Below are positions 36,776 through 47,930 of a DNA stretch of 64,000 nt, one piece after another. The notes under the pieces were generated by a model that was given only the letters and a program-made list of their open reading frames with translations, did not search any database and was not told the origin of the DNA. The position numbers and the translations under genes are program-made. This stretch comes from Onthophagus taurus (lineage: Eukaryota > Arthropoda > Insecta > Coleoptera > Scarabaeidae). Numbering within the stretch: the first letter of the stretch is position 1; each line of letters opens with the position of its first letter. The stretch lies in NCBI RefSeq assembly GCF_036711975.1, contig NC_091972.1, positions 7,693,001 to 7,757,000 on the forward strand, in the 5' to 3' direction.

Positions 36776-38879
36776 TTTTTGGAGGAGTAAAAATGTTAAG
36801 GACTTTTCATTATTATCGTTGTGTTTCTAAGGGGATGATGTTGTCTAATATTTTGGATTTTAAGCAACAATTTTTTTTTGGCTTTTTCAAACAGCGCGAA
36901 AATTACTGTGATTAATTTTGAATACTTCATGAACCGTGAAACAGTTTTTGATCCCATGACATTGCTGGGTATAGTATGTACTTATTGAAATGCAGGGATG
37001 TTTTGGTAAGCTGACATCTGTAGCGGTGTTACTAACCCTCAATTGAAAACCAAAGGTAATAACGGTGATTCATGGTTTACAATATTTATTTGTAGCTAAA
37101 CACGTTAAGTTTTGATTTATAACATTACAAAATTAATAAACATTTCTGAATTTCCTCTTAATTTAAAGTTATTAATACACTTTTTTGGTACATTATTAAG
37201 ATAAAAATTTATTAATTATGAAGAGCATTAAAGAAAACAGGATTAATATATGTTGTGATTACAAATCATCAATTTGCCACAACTGTTTCAAAACCGTCTA
37301 TCAATAAATGCTCTAAATGTTCAAATTTCAAATAAACTAAACCGATTTAGTCGATCATGTCCACTAATTTTCAAGTACCTTTTAGAACATTACCTAATGT
37401 TACTAATGCGTAAACCCGAAACCAAATTGTTTAGGTATACAAAAAGTCTAATTTTCTTTTTGTGACTCGTGATGAGAAAGAATGACCAAGGTTGAACCTT
37501 GGTTTAGCTGCCTGATTGGAAAGGAGAATCAAGTAAATCAGTAGTGTTTGTAAGATATCGCCAGTTTGCAATAAGTGAATAAACTATGAGAATGCTTTCA
37601 TTAAATGTGAATGTCTATTGCAATCCGTTAGCTTTGGTCTTCGTACTTTCAACAAACTGTTTCTATTGAATGAGTGAGTACGGTTTGCGTGATTGTTTGC
37701 TGGTTTCTAGTGTATTTGTTACTAAATCAATTAAATGAAAAGCCCAATAAATCTCATTCTAATTCTATTGTGTCTGACAATATCTGACATAATCAGGCCT
37801 TGTAGAACACAATAAGAATTCATTATTGACTACAATTGCTGTTAACAATTTTTGAAGACAACAAAAAACAGTAGATCATGATTAATTGCATCTAAGATCT
37901 TTGAAAACACAAGATGGTCTAATATAGTCAACATTTGATTCAGAGATGTGCCTATAATCTAAAATATTCATAGAATACGCTATTTTAAAATCTAGGCAGT
38001 TCACAAATGATGAGTAGAAATTATTGAGACTTCGCATCTTCGAATTCCTTTGTGTTTCTGTCACTTTATTGAGTATAGAGATTCGTCTAAACAAGAATTC
38101 TAAAAAGAATTTGCAGTTTAAGGAGTGGATAGAAAAAGTAATTGAACGAAATGTGCAAAGTCTAGTTACAAATCAAAGGAATTTATTCCCATGTCATGTT
38201 ACTATATGTCATGATTGTTTTATACATTCTCATCATTGTTTGTCGTTGTAAGTTTTGTGAGTTGAATACATGGTCTAGTGTATGCTCTTCTTCCACTGGT
38301 TGTGTATCTAGTTATAGTTATGTCAACTTTCTAGTAGTTTCCTTCTGGAAACTCTCCTGTATTTCTACGAATTTTAGATTTACTGTATTTAATTTATTAA
38401 TCTGTTATCCCTGTTTGTTCCTGTTGTGGCTTATTCTGCACCTAAACTACGTCTACACCACGAAATAAGCCACAGTATGCTCTCTTTCATGTCTTGACGT
38501 CCAATATACTGCTTGCTGTCCTTTCATTGGTCTCCTTGTGCAGAGAATGTCCTCCTACAGTATTCATGAAGTGCTATTCTTATGCCCATTATGTGCCTGA
38601 TATCATTTCCTGGTGATATTGTTGGTTTGTTAATATTGGCATTAATTTACAAATCCCACAATGAATTAATTACAAATTTATCGAATGTACTATACCCTGA
38701 AACAGGTTCAATGCAATATCTCAATCTTTACGTTTCGATACAATAATACAACATTGTCACAGCATATAATAAAATATTGTACCACGAAGAGAATTTTGCT
38801 AGGTTGTTTTAGTAAAAAAATTGTGTACTACGTCAACTTGTGTGTTGATGATTTGTTCTGATCAACCTCAAATTCTGTC
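36776..38879. other. AT-rich spacer, no gene seen
   Basis: Open frames at plus 38,024-38,251 and 38,196-38,468 are Cys-, Ser- and Phe-rich without a domain. The part just before 38,880 may belong to the LINE fragment but is not readable. Confidence 0.35.
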
Positions 38880-39375
38880 AAGTAAACTTTTAGATGTAGC
38901 TAATGCCTTTGATACAGTTTGGACGGAGGGATTAAAATTCAAAGTATTGCATCTAGGTCTAGATGATAATATTACCGCAATACTTATGCCATATCTTCAA
39001 GAATCAACTTTTTGTGGGAGAATAAATGGGACCTATTCAGATACAAGATGTATTAGAGCAGGAGTTCCTCAAGGAGGTATATTGTCACCAACCTTACTTA
39101 TTATATTTATACATGATATACCGTGCCAAAGATGCAATGAAAAAGCTCTGTTTGCTGACGATATGTTGATTATGACCCAAGGTTGTGATTTGGAGGAAGC
39201 TACAGAACAGCTACAAGATGCTATTAACGACGTGCAGAAATGGCTTAGTAAATGGTCCTTACAAATGAATGAAGATAAATGTGAATCTATGATCTTTACG
39301 TTACGACGTTACCAAAATCCAACACGCATTATAATCAATAATACAGAACTTCATTGGACTCCTAAAGACAAAGTA
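38880..39375 (+). pseudogene. LINE reverse transcriptase fragment (jockey-like)
   Basis: A plus-strand open stretch encoding the core of a non-LTR reverse transcriptase. It shows LLDVANAFDTVW (first catalytic Asp), then AGVPQGGILSPTL, then FADDMLIM (catalytic Asp pair), then the thumb-side LSKWSLQMNEDKCESM. Such order and the FADD form fit jockey/X-type elements of insects. The frame runs on to 39,519 but the last ~45 codons are unrelated. No endonuclease domain, RNA-binding ORF1 or poly(A) tail is visible, so this is a fragment truncated at both ends. The open frame opens at TTG (38,821), not a true start. It is a different lineage from the 30.4-kb fragment. Confidence 0.88.
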
Positions 39376-39519
39376 ACAATTAATTCTCATTTTCTTGATG
39401 CAATAATCTATAATATACAATTTTTGATATTATTGATGTATGAGTTTAAAGTTTATTGTTTGATAATTAGTTTTGAAATGAAGTTTGAAATGATTGACGA
39501 ATTTTTGGTATTCTTTTAG

Positions 39520-41500
39520 TGAATTCTAAATATTAAAAAATTTAGTTCAAATTCATTTATGGTAGTTTAAATTCAAAATGAGGCCGTACAAAACAACCCG
39601 ATACTATCCGGTATCACGTACTTTACCTACTTTATAGTTTAGGTTCTGATTCACATCTGTTTGCACGAATAACATGCCAGAAATAAACCAATATAAACAA
39701 GCAAAATTACATATCTCTTTCAATTAATTCATTGTTTGCGTCCAAATATCCATATAACGGATTACTAGATGCATATCTTTTATTTGTTCAAAATAGTTAC
39801 CGGTACAAATTAATGTACCATTCTGTCATAGATTTTCTGTAAACATTGATTTCAAAGTTTTTACGTGAGAACTGAGTTGAAGCGATTCACCCTATTTTGT
39901 AACGATGCACATTGTGGGTCAGTTAAAGTTCGTTAAAACGGTCTTTCTTCGCGGGTCGCGACCCTTTATAATAAAGCTGAGTAGAAAACTCGCGGATAAC
40001 GCAAGACACAAAAGGGAGGAGTACACCCTATCCGCAATATTTAGGGTGAGAATTGCAAAACAGGATGGACCGGTTGTGCAAAAGTTTTTTTTTCAGTCGC
40101 GAATAATAAGTTAAATTTGAACTTAACTGGTTTTATTTTTTTTATGTAGAGAACACGCTTTGAAAGGATTAAAATTTAATTTCATCAAGAAATCGAGAAA
40201 AGGTAGAGTTTTTAAACAGCTTCTAACTTTCGAGGTATAATAAACCATCATTAAGACAAAATTAACGCGAACGTGTCCGTGGGTTACAAAAAGGTAACGA
40301 CTCTGAAAAAAATACATTCAGAAAAAACCCTGCGCGAAGTTTTACGATAAATTAACATCCGAGTTGGACGGTCGCCTAACTCCGTTTTAATTCGCGAATT
40401 TCGCATAATTACCCCGTAATTTTTCGAGGGTTGCAGGGCAAGGATGTTACCAAGGGTGAAAAAAATCGTCGACACAGACCGCACCAAAAAAACAAAAAGA
40501 AATTAGAAAAGCAAAAGAAGGGTGTTTTTGGGGAGTTTTAGAGGACGAAGAGACGTTTCGGGATAAAGTATACGAGCACAGCACTTATAATTGTCGTTTT
40601 GATTAATTACCACGTAATTGCTGTAATAATTCTTTTCGGTGACGTTTGTATTTTTCGGTGAAATTACAAGTTTGGTACTCATTTTTCATTTAACTTTTAA
40701 AACATTTTTATCAAAATAAGTTTTTGTGTTATTTGTACAAAAAAAAGTTTTAGTTGTATGATTAATAATTACATTTTGCTTAAAGAAAACTAAATTTATT
40801 TAAACAAAGGCGATTTTTATTTCAATCCCTAATCAGATTTAATTCGTCTTTCTATAATACCTCTGTGTCAACGAAAAAAATAAAACAGCACCAAATAACA
40901 ACAGTTAACGTTTGCGGATTTACGTGGTTGGGGTTATACGCGAATTAAAACGAACAATGCGTATATAGTACTAGTAATATACGAAAAAGTTGCCCTCTTA
41001 TCTCACTTTTGGGGCGGTTTTTAACGTGTAGGTCAAAAAATTCGCATTATCGCCGTGTCACCAGTTTTTACTGATACTTATATTCGGCCTCTGGGACGAT
41101 GGACGTCGACGCAGAGTTTTTATCTAAACGCGAATGGCGATTACGTGCCATTACCTGCTCTCGGTACGAGTAAATGTGCTGAAAGCTGAAAGAATTTTTC
41201 AACGTGCAACGACGAAACGTCCGACGACCAGAGACGGACGTGAACACCGATGACATTAATTTTAATAGTAGCAGGGTAAGGCCATTGTGTTGCTCACTGA
41301 AAGGGAAAATGGTTGGACGTAAAGGTGATTTTTTTAACAAAAAATTTATAGGTTGCGATACAATAGGATTTGGGATTAGATGAAACAATTGTATAAAAAT
41401 AATTCCAAATTAATGGAGTTAATCTGTTGGAAAAAAAGTTTAAAAAAAGGATTCAACTTTAAAATGTCGCGTCATTTTCAATCAAAATGAGTAGAAATAG
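39520..41500. other. spacer with mixed-composition blocks
   Basis: CpG-containing blocks at 39,900-40,090, 40,230-40,460 and 41,040-41,300. Short open frames on both strands show no domain. The blocks may be regulatory; no exon is supported. Confidence 0.3.
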
Positions 41501-41509
41501 AGGAATTTT

Positions 41510-41995
41510 CGTCGAGAACAAACGTAAATTAATGAGAAGGGTCCTGAAGCTGATTATTCAAACGGAGCCGCACAAATCCGCCTACGAAGTAGAGAATATC
41601 TACAATTTATAAAGTTAATGCTATTATTAGTCTCCGTTGGTTCGCGGTGGGCGGACTCCTGAAAAGTTTTAGCGAGTAGGGATTTGGAAGGGTCCTCTGC
41701 GGTCCGAAAAAAGGAATACAACGAAATTCTGGGAAAATGGGGACTATGTGGTCTCTCTCTCCTCCTCTGTGAAAAGCTTTGCGGCCGAACAGAACTTTCC
41801 GCTCGGGACGGTTCTCCAGACGCTAAATTTTAATTATTAACCATCCATTAGAGGAAAGCTCCTGGATTGCGACGCCATTTGCATATGCATAAAGACTCGG
41901 GACCAGGCCAGAAGAGCTGAATAAATTCCCTACGCCATTATCTTTCCGCCCGCTGCAGAAATATATGGCCGACAGCACGAAAAGTTCTTTCCTTA
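41510..41995. promoter_or_regulatory. motif-rich block, candidate enhancer
   Basis: A 480-base block of balanced composition between AT-rich flanks. It has a double octamer at 41,877-41,893, where ATTTGCAT overlaps ATGCATAAA read on the other strand. It also has TAATTATTAA (41,831-41,840) and a CCATTA homeodomain-type site nearby. Such octamers bind POU-domain factors in animals. There is no open frame here. It ends about 325 bases before the first gene of the secreted-protein cluster, but whether it acts on that cluster cannot be told. Confidence 0.3.
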
Positions 41996-42266
41996 ATTAA
42001 AAAATTACAAGGTAGTTAATACTCGGGCAATTTCTACCAAAAAAATTAAATTCTAAAAAATGCGCAAGTAAGTCAATAATACACGTTATATTTATAATAC
42101 AAAGGCTAAAATTTTATGATTCGTTTTAATTTATTATGTTATCTAACCAAAATATAAATGTTTACACATAATGCAAATTACGTAAATGCATCCAAAAATA
42201 AACCTCGTGCAGCACAAAAATATATTAAAAAAAGCAATTAACTAAGTAAATTTACATTGTTGTAAA

Positions 42267-42274
42267 TATAAATG
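42267..42274 (+). promoter_or_regulatory. TATA box of the first cluster gene
   Basis: TATAAATG lies 46 bases upstream of the ATG at 42,320, matching the TATA-to-ATG distance of the other cluster genes. Confidence 0.5.
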
Positions 42275-42319
42275 TAAAAAGAATGGGTGGGATCAAAAAT
42301 TTCATCAGATTCTTTCAAA

Positions 42320-43700
42320 ATGTTAATTAAAGAACATCTAATAATTTCTTTCTTCATTACAGTTTATTTAAATTTTTCAATTGGTCAAGAATTATGCCTT
42401 CACCCTAAAACTATTAAACGTTTCGACGAAGTACCGGTAACTCTATAAATAAATTTATTATATAAAATATATGTTTTAATTATTTTATGAAGTGTGCAGA
42501 GAAAGTATGGTATATTTACGCTGGAAGTAGTCAGTGTGAAGGATGTTGTATAACTCGTAGAATGGTGTTATTGGAACCTGGTAAAATCCTAGTAACAGAT
42601 ACAACAACAGTAAATGGGTAAATATTTAAAAAATTTGTTGGTTTGTATCTGCTCCATTTTGTTATCAATTTTGTCAAAATTCATGGAACCATTTTCTATA
42701 TATTTTCTATTTAAAGCACAAAATGATAAAAGAGTAAGTGATTCTTTAGAATTTGAGAAAATTGGCAAATTAAAAAATCCATTGATTCGGGTGTTTTGAG
42801 CGACTGTGTGAATTTTGTATTTGAAAAGTATCAAACAAAGATATCCTCAATATTTATGGTTCTTAGAACAAAAACCTTTCATTTTGAAAATGTTTGGCTA
42901 AAAGCCAAAACGTTCTTTCCCGTAAAATGAATGAGTTTTACATCTTTCTTAATATCAAATTTTTAATATTTTTGATTCTATCGAAGACTTTCTCAGTCTG
43001 AAAGAAGAGATTGTACTGTCTAGAAGATTAGGAAACATTTCTTGTTAAAAAAAGACAAAACTTGCTATCGACTATTAACTTATCTTGTTTGAGCAAAAGG
43101 TTTTGGTAGCTTATAATTTAGATTGTTTTGAATTTATTAGTTATGAGTCCTACTTTTGAGAGTTCTTTTGTGAGTTGAAGACATTTTTCTGCTTACTAAA
43201 ACATTCTAATTGACAAATGACTAAAATTATATCGTGCATCGCAATCATTGGGTACTTTTGTAAAAATTCTGTTATTGCTTCCAAATTCATATTATTAACA
43301 ATGAATTTATTTTAGTGAAACAACGTCTGTAACATTTACTGCGCAAAGAAATAATACTGACGCAACTTATTATTTACCAGGAAGTAATTTTTTAAAACTT
43401 ATTTCTATAAAATTGTTTAAAACTGCTTTTATAATGTTTTTAGATCCACTCCCAATAATAATATTAGATACTGATTGTCAAACTTATGGAGTTGTTTATA
43501 GTGAACCAACGAGTAAGTTTTTATGTTAAAAAATAAAGTACTTATATTAATCACTTTTTCATTTAGATCAACTTCAAGTGTTTACTTATGAACCAGTACA
43601 AGAATCACACTTTTTAAGAAAAACTAAAGGAATAAAACGATGTGATGCTATTTTATATGAATATAATCCTGCGGTAAATTGTTTAGGAACAGTATCATAG
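42320..43700 (+). CDS. secreted Cys-rich lipocalin-like protein, five-exon type (copy A)
   Basis: Five exons: 42,320-42,436; 42,493-42,617; 43,316-43,383; 43,444-43,512; 43,567-43,700. All introns are GT...AG and the joined frame gives 170 aa. Residues 1-22 are a signal peptide (hydrophobic after MLIKEH), so the product is secreted. The mature part has a Trp strand (KVWYIYAGS), a CEGCC cluster, RMVLLEPGKILVTDTT, FTAQRN, then LDTDCQTYGVVYS and an RCDAILYEYNP tail. A Trp near the first strand, a TDxxxY strand and distributed cysteines at this size recall lipocalins, which bind small hydrophobic ligands in insects; this is my inference and the family may be something else. AATAAA at 43,766-43,771 is a likely polyadenylation signal. 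It is closest to copy F at 49.4 kb, with identical intron phases, and lacks the NMT glycosylation site of the three-exon copies. Confidence 0.8.
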
Positions 43701-44519
43701 AAGAAAACCAAAAAAATTAATTTTAGTGGCCTCTGTAAAATGATATATAATGTCATTATAATGGAAATAAACGTATTTAGTACTTAACATGATTTAAGAC
43801 TAGTTCGTTCTTTACATTTACATAATTTAAAAATCACACCTCCACTCATAACATAGAAGAGAATGAAAAAACTCCCCGGTGGTGTAAGGTTCAGATTGTT
43901 ATTTATAATTTATCGTTAAATCGAAGTGTTTTTAAAGACTTCAAATTCAAATTTTTAAAGAAAACCACAAATAAGGTGTTAGTTAGTCAGGGTTAACACC
44001 TTCAACTATTAAATGAGTATGTAAAGATGTAGAATAGAATACAGGGTAGCCTGTTGCCCTAAGGGCTCCTATAAGGATGTTGCACATACTGGACGAGTAA
44101 CAATTGGTCGTGTTCGGGGAAGAGATTTCTCCAAAAATAAAAAAACTCGGTATAAGTTGTTGATTCCAATATGGAGTAGTCTCCATAGGTTAGATCTAGT
44201 TTCCTTAGTGACAAGAACCTAATAACTGATTCCAGTGATCAGTTGTTAGATGTAATACACATAGTGATTGTTTTCTGCTGTATTTCCAACCTACAAACAG
44301 AGTATTGATGCTCACTGATTTAGTTGAACAACTTTATTTTAAGCATTTATCTTTTATTTGTTCTGTAGAAAGAAATGTTAGCACATTCAGGAGAGTGTAT
44401 TGATTGTTGATCTATGTATGGTGATCTATGATCTGTTGTATTGAGAGTGTTGATTTATTGTGTAGTGACTTTTTTTACAGCGATTTGAGGTTTAGTTGCT
44501 TGCGTTTTTTCTTGACGTG
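43701..44519. other. intergenic, no gene seen
   Basis: The block 43,980-44,220 has a minus frame (43,983-44,186) without a recognisable domain and could be a transposon fragment. No splice pattern of the cluster family is seen. Confidence 0.35.
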
Positions 44520-44520
44520 T

Positions 44521-44600
44521 ACTTTTCATCGACGTTTTATGGGTAAACTAGAGCGTGGAACCAATTTAAATGAATACAATCCCGCATTAAATTATTTTGC
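44521..44600 (+). pseudogene. terminal-exon relic of a five-exon cluster gene
   Basis: About 80 bases alignable to the last exon of copy F (50,041-50,118). The best stretch includes TGAATACAATCCCGCATTAA, encoding E-Y-N-P-A-L-N as in the tails of copies A and F. The upstream part is shifted and degraded, the conserved R-C before it is gone, and no earlier exon is found. It runs directly into a copy of the divergent intergenic segment of the array. Confidence 0.7.
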
Positions 44601-44710
44601 ATAATTTTCAAATAATCACAAACATATTTTGTTTTCTTAATATTGCCAACACATGCATAACTAACACATAAACAAAAATAAGAGGCGTTATCAATAATAA
44701 TAAACCATCT
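44600..44710 (+). repeat. truncated copy of the divergent intergenic segment
   Basis: Matches 45,538-45,650 (between copies B and C) and 48,624-48,735 (between copy D and pseudogene E), including AATTTTCAAATAATCA and TTTGTTTTCTTAATATTG. Here it is cut off at about 44,700 and followed by 3' flank of copy B. Confidence 0.85.
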
Positions 44711-44833
44711 ATACCACCAAATATTGTTACATATTATATACTATTACAAATTATTTATTAAATCAATTACGTTCGCTTTTAAGTACACAACATAAGTATA
44801 TGAATAATGTATATTGATCAATACACAGAAACA

Positions 44834-45480
44834 TTAGTGATTAGTTTTTACACCTTTACAAGCTTCTTTAGGATTATAATCGAACATTTCAATACCACAT
44901 TTTTGTACACCATGCAAACCACTTTGAAAATTACGCTTTTGTTGTGCTTTACCAGTGAGCGTCATTAATTCACCATTCTTGTAATCGTAAATTACACAGT
45001 ATTTCTTACAATCTGTGTCAACTATCACTAAGGGTTGTGGGTCTAAAAAATTAAGTGAATAGTGAAATAAATTAAAAGACAAATTATTAGTTAAGAAAGT
45101 TAAATGTTACCATTATCCACGAAATAAATAGGTTCCGTTCCATATCGCTTAACTTCGTAATTTTTAGGAGTAGATATTCTGAAAATTAATTATAAAATTA
45201 ATGATTAGGGATTGAAATTAACGCATTAAATTAAATATAATACCCATTTATGGTTGTAGTATCTGTTACAAGAATTTTTCCAGGCTCTAAAAGTGTCATG
45301 TTGCGTATAATACAACAACCATCGCATTCAGTACTTCCACCGTAAAAAAACCAAGTTGTGGTAGCACATTCAAATTCGTTAAAGTTACTTGGTGATGGAT
45401 CATTACATACTTGGTAGGATTGGACTGAACCGATCCAGATTAAAGTAGACACAACAGTAACTAAAAATGGTAAAAGACAT
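44834..45480 (-). pseudogene. secreted Cys-rich lipocalin-like protein, three-exon type, frameshifted signal peptide (copy B)
   Basis: Exons on the minus strand: 45,480-45,244; 45,178-45,111; 45,042-44,834. Splice sites and phases equal those of copies C, D and G. Summed exon length is 514 bases, one more than a multiple of three. The extra base is in the signal peptide, where this copy has a T5 run (45,465-45,469, read on the minus strand) and copies D and G have T4. The ATG at 45,480 therefore leaves frame after four codons. Everything after it is intact: TWFFYGGST, CDGCC, RNMT glycosylation site, LVIVDTDCKKYCVIYD and the QKCGIEMFDYNP tail. It may be a recent pseudogene, a length-polymorphic allele or an assembly error. 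A three-base in-frame deletion (SNF for SKYF) also sets it apart. A TATA box is at 45,525-45,532. Confidence 0.8.
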
Positions 45481-45524
45481 TTTTAAGATTTTAGAAAGTA
45501 ATAAGCCGACTCTTGCAGTTTTTT

Positions 45525-45532
45525 CTTATATA
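45525..45532 (-). promoter_or_regulatory. TATA box of copy B
   Basis: TATATAAG on the minus strand, 45 bases upstream of the ATG at 45,480. Copies D and G have the same element at the same distance, followed by the same AAAAAA(C/T)TGCAAGAG-type leader in copies B and G. Confidence 0.6.
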
Positions 45533-45537
45533 GAAAA

Positions 45538-45790
45538 TTATTTTGCATAATTTTCAAATAATCATAAACATATTTTGTTTTCTTAATATTGTCGACACAT
45601 GCATAACTAACACACATACAAAAACAAGAGACGTTATCAACAATAATTAACGACTTACGCATTAATTTTATGTATCATATGCATCAAAACAGACGGTTTA
45701 TCGTTAATTCGTGAGTGTTAATAAAACAGGCAAATCTGTATTCAATATAAATACATGTATTTTTAATTAGTTGAACTCCACAAAGTCCAT
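45538..45790 (+). repeat. divergent intergenic segment, copy 1
   Basis: The region between copies B (minus) and C (plus) is about 90% alike to 48,624-48,868 between copy D and pseudogene E by eye, with few gaps. It includes a TATAAATA element at 45,746-45,753, 121 bases before the start of copy C, which is kept at 48,832-48,839 in the other copy. Confidence 0.9.
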
Positions 45791-45873
45791 AAAAAACAAG
45801 TATGTAAACAGTTGAAGTATCGGTTTTCATTAATCATTTTATTGTTTTACACGAAATAGCACTCGTCTTGAAG

Positions 45874-46523
45874 ATGTCTTATATCAGTTTACTCACCATT
45901 TTATTCGCATTAAACGGGATTGAATTAGTGCACCCTTACAAAATATGTAATAATCCTACACCAAGTCCATACTACAGTGAAGTTGAATGTGTTACCACGA
46001 AATGGTTTGTGTATGGCGGAAGTAACGATTGTACGGATTGCTGTATTACACGCAACATGACGGTTATAGAACCAGGAAAAATTATTGTTACCGACACTAC
46101 AATCAAAAATGGGTTAGTTTCCTGTATTATTACTACATTTGATCGTCAACATGATTAAATTTGTGAACTAATTATATTAATTAATATTTAGAGTCACAAC
46201 TTCTGAAACATATAAAGCTACAAGCTTTGGAGCGGATCCTATTTATTACAAGGAAAATGGTTCGTTATATTAATTGTTACGTTATTGATATTTATTTTGA
46301 TAATTACTTTTCAGATGATTATCCCAAAGTAATAGTCAGTACCGATTGTAAAACGTTTTGTGTAATTTACGATTTTAAAACTGGAGATATACACACGTTC
46401 ACTAATAAAGTGCAACAAAAACGTAATTTTCAAAAAAATTTAGACGGAATTCAAAAGTGTGGTATTGAAGTATACGATTATAATCCTGGAAAAACTTGCA
46501 AAGGTGTTGATGTTTTTCAATAA
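45874..46523 (+). CDS. secreted Cys-rich lipocalin-like protein, three-exon type (copy C)
   Basis: Exons: 45,874-46,112; 46,192-46,259; 46,315-46,523, 171 aa in total. Start chosen at the ATG at 45,874, which gives a signal peptide of about 20 residues (MSYISLLTILFALNG). Mature features: TKWFVYGGS, CTDCC, RNMT (N-glycosylation sequon), a middle exon with TYKATSFGADPIYYKEN, then VIVSTDCKTFCVIYD and QKCGIEVYDYNPGKTCKG. Intron 2 has a weak donor (GTTCGT). The last two coding exons of the five-exon genes are fused into one here. AATAAA overlaps the stop codon (46,519-46,524), and a second copy follows at 46,529. Plus-strand partner of copy B in a divergent pair. Lipocalin-like assignment is inferred, as for copy A. 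Confidence 0.82.
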
Positions 46524-46639
46524 AAATTAAATAAAATACACTGTATATCTAATATTTAATATAAAATTATATGATTTTAAAGTTGTAAGTAATATAAGTT
46601 CTAATTTAAATACCTATTATAACATTATAATAAAAAAAA

Positions 46640-46698
46640 TTTACATATAAATACATGGATATGATGTTAGACGTTACAAAAACGTATTTGATCCTTTT
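46640..46698 (+). repeat. 3' flank segment shared by copies C and F
   Basis: TATAAATACATGGA followed by TTAGACGTTACAAAAACGT matches 50,340-50,395 downstream of copy F. It marks the start of the convergent spacer of the duplicated unit. The match is lost where the hAT remnant begins. Confidence 0.8.
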
Positions 46699-47610
46699 AA
46701 CACAGCTTTTCTGAAGCTATGGCGGGGCGCCCCCAAAAGGAAAAAAAACGATAATTATTAATAAAAAAAATTTTATTCACAGAAAGAAAAGCAAAATAAT
46801 ATTCATGCTGACATTACAAAAAATTAAGTAAGTACAGTACACGTTTAAACTAATATACTATTTAATTATTATAAATATGATTGTATCAGTAGATACTGAC
46901 AATTACCAAATGAAACTAATAATAAACTCATCAGTACTAAATTAAAAGTAGCTTTAATAATTATTAGTGACGGTTTTATATTACAAATAGCCACTCTCAG
47001 TTTTTTGTCTATATTCAATCGAGAACTATATTTTGTCTTTAAAGCAGAAAACGGACAAAATCCATCTTCGCAAAGGTAGGATATTGAAAATGGCAATAAT
47101 AGAGGAAATGCTCTTGTTTTCAGTGGAGAAAAGGCATCATCCACTCCCGCCCAAAATTTAAAGACAGATTTATTACTAAATTTTCTCTTGATTTCGCCGC
47201 TTGCAGTAAAGTCTATGAAGATTTCTTCTTCTGCAGTTGAGAGACCTTCTGGAGTAGTTCAAAATGAATCCCTAACCCACTCATAACTTGCTACCAATTT
47301 GTCGTCAGCAAGAAAATACTTTCTAAAATTCTGTGCCAAGATGGCTAAATGATTTTCCATAGTTACAAATAACAATTTTCACGTACTGTTCTTCTTCCTT
47401 GTATGTTTTGACACATTCATTCACATTTGCAAACATTTCTAGTTTTTTTTTTTGTTTCACATTTCTGCTCCACAGCTGCAACTTTTTACAAAAAGCTAAC
47501 TTTATCATTGCTATCCAACATATGTGTGTTTGTTCCTTGGAGTTGTACATTCAGGGTATTTAATTTCTCGAATATGTCGACCAAGTAACTCAATTTAAAT
47601 TAATCAGAAT
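46699..47610 (-). pseudogene. hAT-family transposase remnant (ZBED5/SCAND3-like C-terminus)
   Basis: Minus-strand relic in several frames. Reading from 47,610 down: SYLVDIFEKLN, LNVQLQGTNTH, FCKKLQLWSRNV, then after breaks EEEIFIDFTASGEIKRKF, FWAGVDDAFSPL, RAFPLLLPFSISYLCEDGF, SALKTKYSSRLN and LRVAICNIKPS. The last words are the conserved dimerisation region of hAT transposases as found in ZBED5- and SCAND3-type proteins (established family feature). At least two frameshifts break it. No terminal repeats were firmly identified, though a GGGGCGCCCC palindrome is at 46,724-46,733. Its ends fall between segments that are adjacent in the sister spacer at 50.4-50.5 kb, so it inserted into the convergent spacer of the C-D pair. 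Confidence 0.85.
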
Positions 47611-47930
47611 TAATCAGTGATGACGATAAGATAGACTCGAAACGTGATAAATAGATGTCAAACACTAACCATGAATTTATTGATGATGAAGACCAAATTA
47701 TTAAATCAGAAACTGGTATTAATTGATTTTTGAGGAAGTTCAATTATATTTTTATAACAGATTTATATGCAAAAAAAAATAAAAGGAAAATGGAAAAGAA
47801 ACCACAATATATTGTTATATATCATACTACTATTACAAATTATTCATTAAATCAATTACCTTTTACATTTGCTTTTTAAGTACACAAAATAAGTATATGA
47901 ATAATGTGTATTAATCAATACACAGAAACA
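47611..47930. repeat. convergent spacer segment, copy 1 (holds the empty site)
   Basis: Matches 50,513-50,578 plus 52,795-53,070 near copy G, for example GATGATGAAGA, AAATTATTAAA and GAAAAATGGAAAAGAAACC-like words. In the G copy the match is interrupted by the foldback element; here the corresponding junction (about 47,675-47,690) has no insertion. Confidence 0.75.
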
